From Dastarcus helophoroides (lineage: Eukaryota; Arthropoda; Insecta; Coleoptera; Bothrideridae): a stretch of 64,000 nucleotides of DNA. The first letter of the stretch is position 1, and each line of letters opens with the position of its first letter. Both the position numbers and the translations under genes were made by a program. Below, one piece after another: positions 10,258 through 21,595 of this stretch. The stretch spans positions 436,501-500,500 of the forward strand of contig CM053331.1 of the NCBI GenBank assembly GCA_028583605.1, written 5' to 3'. The notes below the pieces were generated by a model. That model did not search any database, had not been told where the DNA came from, and was given only the letters and a program-made list of their open reading frames with translations.

Positions 10258-10808
10258 TGCGACGGATGTTTCAATTAGAGCGGGCGCATTCTAATGTTGG
10301 GCGCCGATTCGTAAATCGCCGGTTTTATCACAGCTGTCGCGCGAACACTTGAGGAGACGGCGTAACACTTTCACTCTTATCACACAACTGCGTGTGTTGA
10401 CAAATTTTACTAACAAATCAGCATCGGACAAGTGACACTTACAATTGTCAAATATGGAAATTCTCTATGATTAGAGTTGACAGACAGTGTTACCAGTTGT
10501 GTAACTAAAAATCTGTCGGCGACGTTGTCAAACTTCCTTACAAATCAGTAAAGTCCTGCAAAATCAGATTTTCGACTTAAACGGAATTTCACTTTCTAAT
10601 CTGCGTTCAGTCGAAACTTATATTGAGGATAAAGTATATTTTTGGAAGTTTCAAACTTTGTAAGGAAGTTTCACAATTTTAAATTCAGTCTTGAAAATTG
10701 CTCTAGCTTTAATCGCAATAATTTTTACTTTATACTCAAAATTTCGAAGTTTCTAGGTATTTTCAATTTTTTTCCATATTTTGGCTAAAGAATCAAATCT
10801 TGAACTTC
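10258..10808. promoter_or_regulatory. 5' flank of QSOX, likely promoter region
   Basis: The first 250 bp upstream of the QSOX start are richer in GC and CpG than the surroundings (for example GGGCGCCGATTCG and CTGTCGCGCG), which fits a promoter or 5' untranslated region. No TATA box or specific operator could be assigned. Beyond about 10500 the sequence returns to AT-rich DNA without a gene. Confidence 0.35.
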
Positions 10809-10920
10809 TTAATCTTAATCTTAATCTTGATCTTGATCTTGAACTTGATCTTGATCTTGATCTTGATCTTGATCTTGATCTTGATCTCGATCTCGATCTC
10901 GATCTCGATCTCAATCTTAA
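10809..10920. repeat. Hexanucleotide microsatellite (ATCTTG)n / (ATCTCG)n
   Basis: About 18 consecutive six-base units. The first part is ATCTTA/ATCTTG; the last five or so are ATCTCG, so a variant has spread inside the array. The open frame here (LDLDLDL) is a translation of the repeat. Confidence 0.95.
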
Positions 10921-12160
10921 TATTAATTTTTTATTGTTTCTAATAACTTTTTTGACTTCGTCAACAAGAAATTTCTAAATTTCGACCTTTTTCTTAAAAT
11001 TCGGCTCAATTCTAGTTTTAGTATTTTTTTCTTCTCATTTTAGACTTCAAGACGACAATTTTAACTTTCTACAAATTTTAATGACATATTTACCAAATTT
11101 ATATTTTTTTCGAAGTTGTACGGTAGATTTTTTTTAAAATTTCGCCTTTTTTGCGTACGTTTTTTTCGAAATGTTAATTTTCTCGTGAAGAAGACGATCA
11201 CTGGCTTTCTACAAATTTTGATGCTACATATTCTCCAAATTTATGCTTTTTTTGAAATTACAAGCATAGATTAGAAAATTTTCAAAATAATCCGATTTTT
11301 TTTAGAAATGGTGCCTTTTTTGGGAACGTATTTTTCTTAATGTCAATTTTCTCATAAAAAAAACGAAAATATTGCCTTTCGACAAATTCTAAGGTTACAT
11401 ATTTTCCAAATTTATACGTTTTTCGAAATTTTAGGTATAGATTAAAAAATTTGAAAATAGTCCGATTTTTTTTTCGCATTTATGACGTACTTTTCGAAAT
11501 ATCAACTTTCTCGTAAAATTGTGAGTTAAATTTTTAATTTTCCTTTCGTACTTTATTAATTTTCGGCCTAAAAATTCAAAATTTTAATTTTTTTAGGGAT
11601 TTTAATTTTTGTGGAAAGTTCTTGTTTTCACACGAAGCTTTGACTTTTAAACGAGAACTTGGTTAAAGATCTCGTTGAAATCTCGATTATTTTGACGTTA
11701 CATTTAAAATTTCGTGTTTTTAAGATGTTTTAAACTTGTTTTTGAAAGATTCAATTTAATTGCAAAAGTTTCATTATTTTTAATGAAACTAATTTTAAAA
11801 TTTCAGCTTTTTTCGTAAAATTTGCACATTATCCTGTTTTGCGTGGAAAGTTTTCAGTTTCAACTCAATATTTCGATCTTTGAAACTCATTATTTCGATT
11901 TTTGAAACTCATTATTTCGATTTTCGAAATGTCAAAATGACAATTTTTTCGAAATTTCAATTTTTTTAAAATTTCGATCTCATTTTTTAAATTCTATTTT
12001 ATCTCTAGTTTGAAATAAAAAAAATTGCATTTTATTTACGACTTTAAGATTTAAATCCCGAAATTTCAAGAAAAACGTCGATGCTTTAAGTTTCATTTTG
12101 AAATTTGTTTTTTAAATAATTGATATTCGTTCTACACCTACGTAATAATAACTACTTGTA
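10921..12160. repeat. Degenerate TTTCGAAATTT-rich repeat DNA
   Basis: Repeated words such as TTTCGAAATTT, TTCGAAATTT and AAATTTCGACTTTT recur without a clean period. They resemble the satellite families that fill the E78 introns. A loose repeat of about 125 bp (TTCTACAAATTTTGATG..ACATATTTTCCAAATTTATG) is visible near 11075, 11215 and 11390. No gene is supported. Confidence 0.6.
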
Positions 12161-12279
12161 TGCAGTTTTATTGGCTTTTCCTTACCGGTCACTCCTTTCA
12201 AAACTGCATACAAATATGAATACTTCGCAAAGAAATTACAAAGAATATAATAACTACTTGGTCAAATTTTAAATATCTG

Positions 12280-13185
12280 CCATTTTGAGGAATTTCTCAC
12301 ACATTGGCAACATTGCGAACACTAAAACAACTCACAGTCACAAATTACTTAGAAATCTTCCAATTATCTTACATTATACGGAATTCCTCACACGTTGGCA
12401 ACATTGTAAACATAGAAAACAACGCGCAATCACAAAATACTTAGGGTCATATCCAGTAGTCATATTTCAAAAACTGTTTAGAATGTTGTCAACAAACAAT
12501 AAAAATTTAAATATTTCCAAACTGGGCCGAAGAAATGTTAAATAAAATTAAAAAACATACTTAGGGTCATAGAATATTCGAATTATTTCACATTATACGA
12601 AATTTTTCACACATTGGCAACAACGCGAACATAGAAATTGACGCACAATCACAAAATACTTGAAGATCATAGAATATTTCAATTGTCTCACATTATACGG
12701 AATTACTCACACATTGGCAACATTGCGAACATAGAAAACAAGACGCAATCACTTAGGGTCATAGAATATTCAAATTCTTTCACACCGTACGGAATTTTTC
12801 ATACATTGGCAACAACGCGAACATAGAAATTGACGCACAATCACAAAATACTTGAAGATCATAGAATATTTCAATTGTCTCACATTATATGGAATTACTC
12901 ACACATTGGCAACATTGCGAACATAGAAAACAAGACGCAATAACTTAGGGTCATAGATCATTCAAATTCTTTCACACCGTACGGAATTTTTCATACATTG
13001 GTAACACTGCGACCATAGAAATTGACGCACAATCACAAAATACTTGGGGATCATAGAATATTACAATTGTGTCAAATTATACGGAATTCCTCAACATTGC
13101 GAACATAGAACACGACGCGCAATTACAAAATACTTTTTTAGGATCATAGAAGTTTGCAAATGGGGGCGCTGCAATCCTAAACTTT
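12280..13185. repeat. About 95-bp tandem array inside the MITE-like element
   Basis: The landmark CACATTGGCAACATTGCGAACATAG recurs at about 12300, 12390, 12610, 12712, 12808, 12900 and 12998. Each unit also carries CAATCACAAAATACTT and TCACATTATACGGAATT. The larger gap between the second and third copies is explained by the 105-bp insertion at 12452-12556. Open frames here are repeat translations. Confidence 0.85.
12437..12571 (+). mobile_element. Short dispersed repeat, copy 2, with 15-bp target duplication
   Basis: ATACTTAGGGTCATA occurs at 12437-12451 and 12557-12571, enclosing 105 bp. The enclosed sequence matches 960-1062. The same 15-mer is part of the host 95-bp repeat, so the insertion point is clear: the element landed inside one repeat unit and duplicated the target. 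A 15-bp duplication and an A-rich right end suggest LINE-assisted insertion, as for a SINE. No tRNA-like A/B boxes were recognised. Confidence 0.7.
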
Positions 13186-13585
13186 GGAAATATCATATAT
13201 GTAAGTATTACATATATGGGAAATATAGTGTGCGACATTGAAATTAGAATAGAAGCAGCTTTTGCTTTATTTAAGCGAAGATTTTTAGTCTCTGCGAAGA
13301 TTCTAGTTTCTTTTCAGAATATTTTTATTGATGCAGTGGTACGTACATATGATTAGAAGAATAAAGTAATTTTAAATCAAAAATATCGTAAATGTCTCTA
13401 AAATTTGACTTTTTGTTCTAGGTTTTTTATGTATTGCGAAAATGTGGAACATATGAAATTGTGTTGGACTTAAAAATTAATAATAACCAAAATAATACCA
13501 TATGATTGCCATTCCTTAATAGAAGGTACTGAAATTTAGGATTGTGAAAGGAGTGACCGGCGAAGAAAAAGCCAATAAACTGAAT

Positions 13586-15492
13586 AAAAAAAAAATTTAT
13601 GAATACTTCGCAAATAAATTACAGAGAATATATGATGACAATTTGAAATAAAAAAAGCTTTTATTAAACAACATCTTGCAGAAAAAAGGTTGTATAAAAG
13701 TTTTATTATTGTAAAAATACTACAAATACCAAATGATTGTTTCTTGGTTCAAAATTTAGTTTAAAAATCATACTTAATTGTAATAGTAGTCAAAGTAGTT
13801 TGCAATGGTACAAAAATTGAGTGTAATGAGAATAAGGAGCTGGGGGTTAGCATTTAAATGTCGACAAAGTACAGTAATTAAAATTTTTTTATTCGAAATA
13901 TACAATTAATAGTCAAAAAAGTATTAAACAATAATAACAAAACGCTAAATATTCACATATCAAAATAGCATAATACGTAAACGTGCTAAATAATAATAAA
14001 ATAGATTAAAATAAAGATTTAGTGCATAAACGATTACCTTACATATAAATCTTCAATAGAATAAACAAGAATAATAACAACGATTTTCAACATTTATTAG
14101 GTATTATGAGCACATTATAAAATATTATAAATAACACATCGATAAATGCGTGTTCAGGTTAATTCTACGTACAACTTGCAAATAAATTAAATCGAAAAAA
14201 AAAATAATGGCATGACGAACTGTATAAGGCAGTGAAAATTTATAAATAATAAAGATTCTCTAACAATATAAAAAGTAGAATTAGGTATATACACTTTAGA
14301 GTAGTATAATTAAAATTAGGTACATTTAATTGTCTTTATTCGAGTCATTTTATGTTCCTATAGTTAATGATACAACATTAGCCGTTTCAAGGGTGTAAAC
14401 GTTCGAACAATCTATTTTCCCAGCTCGCTGGCTACAAAATTCCAGGAGTAAAAAAACGAAAGAGCTTGCGCTAGTGAGCCGTACCCTCGAACAAGGCGAT
14501 CAAACTATTCCCCAATCAGAATTATCTTTTATCGAAATAAATATTTAAAATACTAGACATTCGACAGATCATTTTGGATTAGTTGGAAATTGAAATGGTA
14601 AATTAAATTCGGAGTTTGGCCGGGTCGTGCTTCCACAGCCGCCAAAAAAAAAAAAAAAAGGTGGGAATATAGTTCGTCGCCTTATGGGGCGCGCCCGAAT
14701 GATAAAAAATGTTATTGCTATGGAAAATACGAACTATGATATACCAGTTACAGCCTCACTTTCAAAATACATAATATCATGTCATCTCACTATTTAGAAA
14801 TAGCAATTAAGTACGTCTTCAGTCGCAAAAGTACATCTTACAAAATAAATAAATTATAAAGATATGTATCCGTAGATAGCCTTAATTCCATCGATACAAA
14901 TACAATACAATATAGTACACCTAAAGGGATAAAATATGATAATAGGCGAGAATTTAATTCTCAAAATTATAATAACTACCATACGCCATTCTATGAGAAT
15001 CATTTTGTACTCTAAATAGATATAAATAACGAGACCCTAGGGTTAGTGTGATACCGCAGTATGTATGATTGTTGATCATTTAGAAGCACGACTACTTTAT
15101 TAACGTTAGTTCAATAAAGTACCACTAATCTTAGTTTTTACTCACTGAATCCTCCATTCGATTGACATCACTTTCATAACTTTTTTTCAAAATTTCGAGC
15201 TCAACCTTTTCATTTATTTATTTATTTATTTAATAACGTATTCCTGCAATCTACACAACTAAACAAACTAAGAAAAAATCAGATAAATAATAGATTTTAA
15301 AGCTAGCACAGCACAGAATACAATTTTAAGTCAATGATTATGAAGATAACAATTTAACATAAATTTAAAGCAACAGAAACTCCCCAAAGTAATTTAAATT
15401 GTTGGAGAAATTGTTCACATTATTAAATAGATTATACTAGGTTACATCGTAAAGTAATTATGTCTAATTTTAACATAAAAAATTGATATTGA
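13586..15492. other. 3' flank of E78, AT-rich, no gene seen
   Basis: AT-rich single-copy-looking DNA. A slightly GC-richer patch at about 14400-14520 and an A16-17 run near 14645 stand out. Part of it may be a long E78 3' untranslated region, but the 3' end of the transcript cannot be fixed from sequence alone. The small open frames at 15432-15775 overlap a foldback half-copy and are not genes. Confidence 0.45.
15212..15233 (-). terminator. Overlapping AATAAA signals, possible E78 poly(A) site
   Basis: The plus strand has ATTT repeated about five times. Read on the minus strand this gives overlapping AATAAA hexamers, about 1.2 kb beyond the E78 stop codon. They are the first AATAAA motifs on that strand that I noticed after the stop. 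It could equally be a plain microsatellite. Confidence 0.3.
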
Positions 15493-15585
15493 AACGTGTT
15501 CGAGCAACTGTTGTGTTTTTTAATCTTTTTTTTTTTTGTTTCAGGGGGCACAATCTGTACATCAATTTTTGAAGATAGTCCACCA
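15493..15585. mobile_element. Foldback element, half copy 3
   Basis: Contains CGAGCAACTGTTGTGTTTTT, TTTCAGGGGGCACAA and CAATTTTTGAAGATA in the order of the right arm of the elements at 7738 and 45556. The left arm is absent, so this is a solo arm. Confidence 0.7.
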
Positions 15586-15844
15586 AAACAAAATAATAAT
15601 AATAATACCAATGTTCTTAAAATTTCTATCTTATTTAAGAGAGAAAAGACCAAATTTCGAGAGCAAAGTTCAACATTTTTTAGAAAAAATCGAAATTTTA
15701 AGTGAACCTGAAAACTCGCACACAAAATGTGTTAACAATTTTTGCAGAAGTTTAGAAGTTTTCTGTAAGTTTTGAATTGACTTTCGAATTATATGAAAAG
15801 TTTTATCAAAACTTCGAATTTCTTTTACGAATTTTAATTTAATT

Positions 15845-15930
15845 TTTCAGGAACCTTGTTAACTGAAATTGCTAATAATCTAGAATTATGAAAGGAGGCG
15901 AAGAAAAAGCCAAATGAATGAAAAAACAAA
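15845..15930 (+). mobile_element. Solo end of the GGAGTGAC..AAGCC MITE family
   Basis: Matches the right-end sequence of the element at 12165-13585: a GAACCTTGTTAACTGAAATT-like stretch, then TAGAATTATGAAAGGAGGCG and AAGAAAAAGCC. The TGACC part is deleted. It lies about 470 nt beyond the E78 stop codon, so it may be transcribed in the 3' untranslated region. Confidence 0.55.
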
Positions 15931-16081
15931 AAGGAATTAAAATGTTTGTATGTCGACATCGGAGGATTCAGCTTCCACACCAAAATGGAACGAAAAACTG
16001 TATTATATACAGGGACACGACGATAAATCAATAAATTTCACAGTGATATGTATATATAACAATATGTTAAAACGTTTTTCG

Positions 16082-16108
16082 CGCGTTTAAAATCAAATTT
16101 TAAACGCG
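16082..16108 (-). promoter_or_regulatory. Perfect 12-bp hairpin in the E78 3' region
   Basis: CGCGTTTAAAAT and its exact reverse complement are separated by three bases. It lies about 290-315 nt downstream of the E78 stop on the transcribed strand. If transcribed it would form a stable stem-loop in an AU-rich context. A role in RNA stability is only a guess. Confidence 0.5.
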
Positions 16109-16396
16109 AATAGCTGAAGACCCTGTCAAACTTGGATTAGTTGAATACGCAATTCAAGTTGTTTCAGCACGCATTATTCAGCCTTGAAGCGTTTGAGCAA
16201 GATGAGGCATACGAATGAAATAATCGAGATCTCTTATATAGAATCATCCACTTCATTTTACGTCAACCATCACTTGGGACAACTCAAATTCCTATAATAA
16301 GAGTCTCGTTCAAGATCACAATGGCCGAGTGAACCGTAAGCCACTAAGTAAATCGAAAAATTCTAATCCTTTCAACACACTAAATACTCAATTTCG

Positions 16397-16588
16397 TCAC
16401 TGAAGGTCGTCTTCAGATTTTGGAATGTCGAATATCTCAGCGAAGAGCGGCGGCAATGACAATTTGGTCCAATTCATCCTGAACCAGTCCAGGTGGGAGG
16501 TGTGCTTCGCCCCTAAGTTCCTGAGCTCCGGCAATTTTATCAACAAATTAGAAAATATCTGAGGCTCGTTGGCGTGATTTCGCCCAAC
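16397..16588 (-). CDS. E78: E78 nuclear receptor, last coding exon (LBD end, AF-2)
   Basis: This exon encodes the last 63 residues of the ligand-binding domain, starting VGRNHANEPQIFSNLLIKL. It continues through LPELRNLGAKHTSHLDWF to LPPLFAEIFDIPKSEDDLQ and the stop TGA (16399-16397). LFAEIF fits the AF-2 helix 12 pattern (two hydrophobic, x, E, two hydrophobic), so an activation helix seems to be kept. The acceptor is TTTTAG directly upstream. The preceding intron is only 53 bp (16589-16641), and exon phases match (0/0). The reading frame was assembled by hand; the nuclear receptor assignment is firm. Confidence 0.92.
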   Translation of the reverse strand, partial: VGRNHANEPQIFSNLLIKLPELRNLGAKHTSHLDWFRMNWTKLSLPPLFAEIFDIPKSEDDLQ

Positions 16589-16641
16589 CTAAAACAACGA
16601 TGATAACGCATCGGCACAAACGGGAAGACGGGAACACTCAC

Positions 16642-16821
16642 CTGAACTTTTAAAGCTTCTATTAGTTTATCCTGATGGTGCTCTATGGTTTTAATGTCTG
16701 TGATGCCCGGTCGGTCCGCCGTTAGAAGAACCACCCCCGAAAACAGACCGATTTCGGTGTCGTTGAGGGCCAGAGCGTTGAAGGAGTTTGTAAATTGTAA
16801 CACCGAACTGACGAATTCAGC
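16642..16821 (-). CDS. E78: E78 nuclear receptor, LBD middle exon
   Basis: Sixty complete codons starting AEFVSSVLQFTNSFNALALN. They continue through DTEIGLFSGVVLLTADRPGI and end IKTIEHHQDKLIEALKVQ. FNALxLNDTEIGLFxxVVLLTADRPG is the strongly conserved helix 7-9 segment of the E75/E78/Rev-erb group. It is bounded by a TTTTAG acceptor and a CAG|GTGAGT donor. The upstream intron is 6242 bp and almost entirely satellite DNA. Confidence 0.94.
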
Positions 16822-18000
16822 CTAAAACAAATTGAGTCTTCGTTAGCTTAACATTTTCTGCTTAAACTTGAAATTGTTATTGTAAATCTCGACTTCGGAT
16901 TCCAAATTTCAGTTTTTTCGATTTTTTAGTACACAATTTCGCTATCAAACTCGACATTGTAAGTCTAACTCAAATTTTTTGTTCTAAAATTTTGACTCAA
17001 ATATCAAAATTTTCTTTTTTTTTTCGAATTTCCGAATTTCGTTTTAAAATTCAACTTGAAACTGAACATTTGAAGTCAAAGCTGAGTTTTATATTTGTTT
17101 TCTCAAAATGTTGACTCTAAGCCTAAAACACATGATTTTTCTTACAACTTTTTTCGAAATTTCGCTTTTGTTCTTAAAATTTTCTGTTTAAACTTAGAAT
17201 TTTTAATTTTTATTTTAAATATCGACTTCAGATTCAAATTTTCAATTTTTTTTTACTTTCGATTTACATTTTTGATATCAAACTCGACATTCTAAGTCTA
17301 ACTCAAAATTTTTGTTCTGAAATTTCGGCCCAAATATCAAAATTTTAATTTGTTTTCGAATTTCCGAATTTCGTTTCAAAATTCAATTCGAAACTGAACA
17401 TTCGAAGTCCAAGCTGAGTTTTATAGTTGTTTTTTCAAGATTTTGGCTCTAAACCCAAAACACATGATTTTTCTTACAACTTTTTTCGAAATTTCGCTTT
17501 TGTTTTTAAAATTTTCTGTTTAAACTCAAAATTTTTAGTTTTTATTCTAAATATCGACTTAGGATTCAAAATTTCAGTTTTTTTCGACTTTCGGAACACA
17601 ATTTCGATATCAAACTCGACATTCTAAGTCTAACTCAATTTTTTTGTTATGAAATTTCGACTCAAATATCAAAATTTTAATTTGTTTTCGAATTTCCGAA
17701 TTTCGTTTCAAAATTCAATTTGAAACTGAACATTCGAAGTCTAAACTGAGTTTTATATTTGTTTTTTCAAAATTTTAACTCTAAATCCAAAACATATTAT
17801 TTTTCTTACAACTTTTTTCGAAATTTCGCTTTTGTTTTTAAAATTTTCTGTTTAAACTCAAAATTTTTAATTTTTATTCTAAATATCGACTTCGGATTCA
17901 AAATTTCAGTTTTTTTTGACCTTCGATTTACATTTTTGATATCAAACTCGACATTCTAAGTCTAACTCAAATTTTTTGTTCTGAAATTTTGCAATAAGCA
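16822..18000. repeat. 332-bp tandem repeats, block 1 (E78 intron)
   Basis: Homologous small open frames start at 17095, 17427 and 17759, exactly 332 bp apart. Unit landmarks are CACATGATTTTTCTTACAAC, AAATTTCGCTTTTGTT and CAAACTCGACATTCTAAGTC. The block ends at TTGCAATAAGC, where the 635-bp array begins. The same end sequence returns at about 22645-22664. Confidence 0.9.
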
Positions 18001-21000
18001 TTAAACAATAATTTTTTGTTCGAAATTTTTAATAAAATCTCAATTTCCGAGTTTAGAGCCCAAATTTGCGAAAAAATCTCCAGATTTCGAGATTATGGTC
18101 AAAGTTTCGATAAGGAAAAGCAAAATATGAAAAAAACGGCCAAATTTCGATGAAAAAGAACAAAATGTGAGAAAAATGTACAAATTTCGATAAAAAAAAG
18201 CAAAACATGAAATTAGTGTCCAAATTTCGAGATTATGGTCAAAAATTCGGTAAAAAAAGTAAAGAAAACTTAAAATTTTAAGCTTTACAATTGAAATTTG
18301 AAAAACATTGAAAGAAAATTTGAACAAATAGGAATCTCTGAGATAAAAAAAGGCTAAATATGAGAAAAATGTCCGAATTTCGATAAAAAAAAGTAAAATA
18401 TGAAAAAAAATGTCCAATTTCGATAAAAAAAACAAAATACGAAAAAAATGTTCAATATTAGGGTCAAAAATTCGATAAAAAAAATTGAATAAAAGTCGAA
18501 ATTTTGAGTTTTCGTTTAGAATTTTAAAAAAATTGAAAGAAAATTTCTAAAAATAGGAATCCGACGAGCGAGATCGAGTTTACCTTGTGAAGAAGTTAAC
18601 CTTGAAGGCAGCTCGTTGCATAAGCATTAAAAAATAATTTTTTTGTTCGAAATTTCTAAGCAAATCTCGATTTCTGAGTTTAGAGCCCAAATTTGAGAAA
18701 AAATCTCCAGATTTCGAGATTATGGTCAAAGTTTCGATAAGGAAAAGCAAAATATGAAAAAAAAACGTTCAAATTTCGATGAAAAAGAGCAAAATGTGAG
18801 AAAAATGTCCAAATTTCGATAAAAAAAAGCAAAACATGAAATTAGTGTCCAAATTTCGAGATTATGGTCAAAAATTCGATAAAAAAAGTAAAGAAAACTT
18901 AAAATTTTAAGCTTTACAATTGAAATTTGAAAAACATTGAAAGAAAATTTGAACAAATAGGAATCTCTGAGATAAAAAAAGGCTAAATATGAGAAAAATG
19001 TCCGAATTTCGATAAAAAAAAGTAAAATATGAAAAAAATGTCCAATTTCGATAAAAAAAAGCAAAATACGAAAAAAATGTTCAAATTTCAATATTAGGGT
19101 CAAAAATTCGATAAAAAAATTGAATAAAAGTCGAAATTTTGAGTTTTCGTTTAGAATTTTAAAAACAGTTGAAAGAAAATTTCTAAAAATAGGAATCCGA
19201 GGAGCGAGATCGAGTTTACCTTGTGAAGAAGTTAACCTTGAAGGCAGCTCGTTGCATAAGCATTAAAAAATAATTTTTTTGTTCGAAATTTCTAATCAAA
19301 TCTCGATTTCTGAGTTTAGAGCCCAAATTTGAGAAAAAATCTCCAGATTTCGAGATTATGGTCAAAGTTTCGATAAGGAAAAGCAAAATATGAAAAAAAA
19401 CGTCCAAATTTCGATGAAAAAGAGCAAAATGTGAGAAAAATGTACAAATTTTGATAAAAAAAAGCAAAACATGAAATTAGTGTCCAAATTTCGAGATTAT
19501 GGTCAAAAAATCGATAAAAAAAGTAAAGAAAACTTGAAATTTTAAGTTTTACGATTGGAATTTAAATAACATTGAAAGCAAATTTGAAAAAATAGGAATC
19601 TCTGAGATAAAAAAAGGCTAAATATGAGAAAAATGTCCGAATTTCGATAAAAAAAAGTAAAATATGAAAAAAATGTCCAATTTCGATAAAAAAAAGCAAA
19701 ATACGAAAAAAATGTTCAAATTTCAATATTAGGGTCAATAATTCGATAAAAAAAATTGAATAAAAGTCGAAATTTTGAGTTTTCGTTTAGAATTTTAAAA
19801 ACATTGAAAGAAAATTTCTAAAAATAGGAATCCGACGAGCGAGATCGAGTTTACCTTGTGAAGAAGTTAACCTTGAAGGCAGCTCGTTGCATAAGCATTA
19901 AAAAATAATTTTTTTGTTCGAAATTTCTAAGCAAATCTCGATTTCTGAGTTTAGAGCCCAAATTTGAGAAAAAATCTCCAGATTTCGAGATTATGGTCAA
20001 AGTTTCGATAAGGAAAAGCAAAATATGAAAAAAAAACGTTCAAATTTCGATGAAAAAGAGCAAAATGTGAGAAAAATGTCCAAATTTCGATAAAAAAAGC
20101 AAAACATGAAATTAGTGTCCAAATTTCGAGATTATGGTCAAAAATTCGATAAAAAAAGTAAAGAAAACTTAAAATTTTAAGCTTTACAATTGAAATTTGA
20201 AAAACATTGAAAGAAAATATGAGAAAAATGTCCAAATTTCGTTAAAACAAGCAAAATATGTGAAAAATGTTCAAATTTCAATGATAAAGAGCAAAATATG
20301 ATAAAAATATTCAAATTTCAATAAAAAAAGGAAAATATGAGAAGAATCTTCAAATTTCGAGATTATGGTCGAAAGTTTGACAAAAAAAGTAAAGAAAAGT
20401 GGAAATTTTAAGTTTTACGATTGAAATTTTAGAAACATTGAAGGAAAATTTGAAAAAAAGGGAATCTGAGGGGTAAAATCGGGTCAACTTGTGAAGAAGT
20501 TAACCTTGAAAGCAGCTCGTTGCAAAAGCGTTAAAAAGCAATTTTTTTGTTTAAAATTTCTAAAAAAAAATTTCGATTTCCGAGTTTAAGCCCAAATTTG
20601 AGAAAAAATCTCCAGATTTTGAGATTATGGTCAAAGTGTTGATAACGAAAAGCAAAATATGAAAAAAATTTCTAAATTTCGATGAAAAAGAGCAAAAGAT
20701 GAGAAAATTGTCCAAATTTCGAGATTATAGTCATAGTTTCGATAAAAACAGTTTCAATTTTGAATTAACGATTGGAATTTTGAAAACATTAAAAGAAAAT
20801 TTAAAAAAATGTTAATCGGAGAGGCAAAATTGAATCTATCTGTGAAGATGTTAATCTTGAAGACTGCCCGTTGCATAAGTATTAAAAAATAATTTTTTTG
20901 TTCGAAATTTCTAAAAAAATCTCGATTTCCAAATTTAGAGCCCAAATTTGAGAAAAAATCCCCAGATTTCGAGATTATGGTCAAAGTTTCGATAAGGAAA

Positions 21001-21595
21001 AGCAAAATATGAAAAAAAACATCCAAATTTCGATGAAAAAGAGCAAAATGTGAGAAAAATGTACAAATTTCGATTTAAAAAGAGCAAAACATGAAAACAG
21101 TGTCCAAATTTCGAGATTATGGTCAAAAATTCGTTGAAAAAGTAAAGAAAACTTGAAATTTTGAATTTTACGGTTGGAATTTGAAAAACTTTGAAAGAAA
21201 ATTTGAAAAAATAGGAATCTCTGAGATAAAAAAAAGGCAAAATGTGAGAAAAATGTCCAAATTTGGATAAAAAAGTCCAAATTTCGATAAAAAAAGTAAA
21301 ACATGAAATTAATATCCAAATTTCGAGATTATGGTCAAAAATTCGATAAAAACAGTAAAGAAAATTTGAAATTTTAGGTTTTACGATTGGAATTTGAAAA
21401 ACATTGAAAGAAAATTTGAAAAAATAAGGATCTCTGAGATAAAAAAAGGCAAAATATGAGGAAAATGTCCAAATTTCGATCAAAAAAAAAGCAAAATATG
21501 AAAAAATGTTTAAATTTCAATACTATGGTCGAAAATTCGATAAAAAAAATAGAAAAAAAGTCGAAATTTTGAGTTTTCGATTAGGATTGTAAAAA
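18001..21595. repeat. 635-bp higher-order array, orientation 1 (E78 intron)
   Basis: The landmark CGAGTTTACCTTGTGAAGAA then GGCAGCTCGTTGCATAAGC occurs at about 18575, 19211, 19846 and 20480, i.e. every 635 bp, with a diverged copy near 20834. Inside each unit there are roughly 40-60-bp subrepeats such as AAATTTCGATAAAAAAAGCAAAATATGA. The array interrupts the 332-bp family, which resumes at 21596. Its units are inverted relative to those at 24472-29720. Confidence 0.92.

Larger units (their letters stand above)
12165..13585. mobile_element. MITE-like element with inverted ends and an internal tandem array
   Basis: The left end contains TTTTATTGGCTTTTCCTTA followed by CCGGTCACTCCTTTC (12166-12200). 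The right end is its reverse complement: GAAAGGAGTGACCGG then CGAAGAAAAAGCCAATAAA (13545-13579). The interior is mainly a 95-bp tandem array. Immediately inside the left end and just outside the right end there is also a direct repeat, ATGAATACTTCGCAAA (about 12216 and 13600), so the boundaries are blurred. The same ends occur at 23797-24070, 15845-15930 and near 53606. No transposase is present, so the element would be non-autonomous. Confidence 0.6.
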
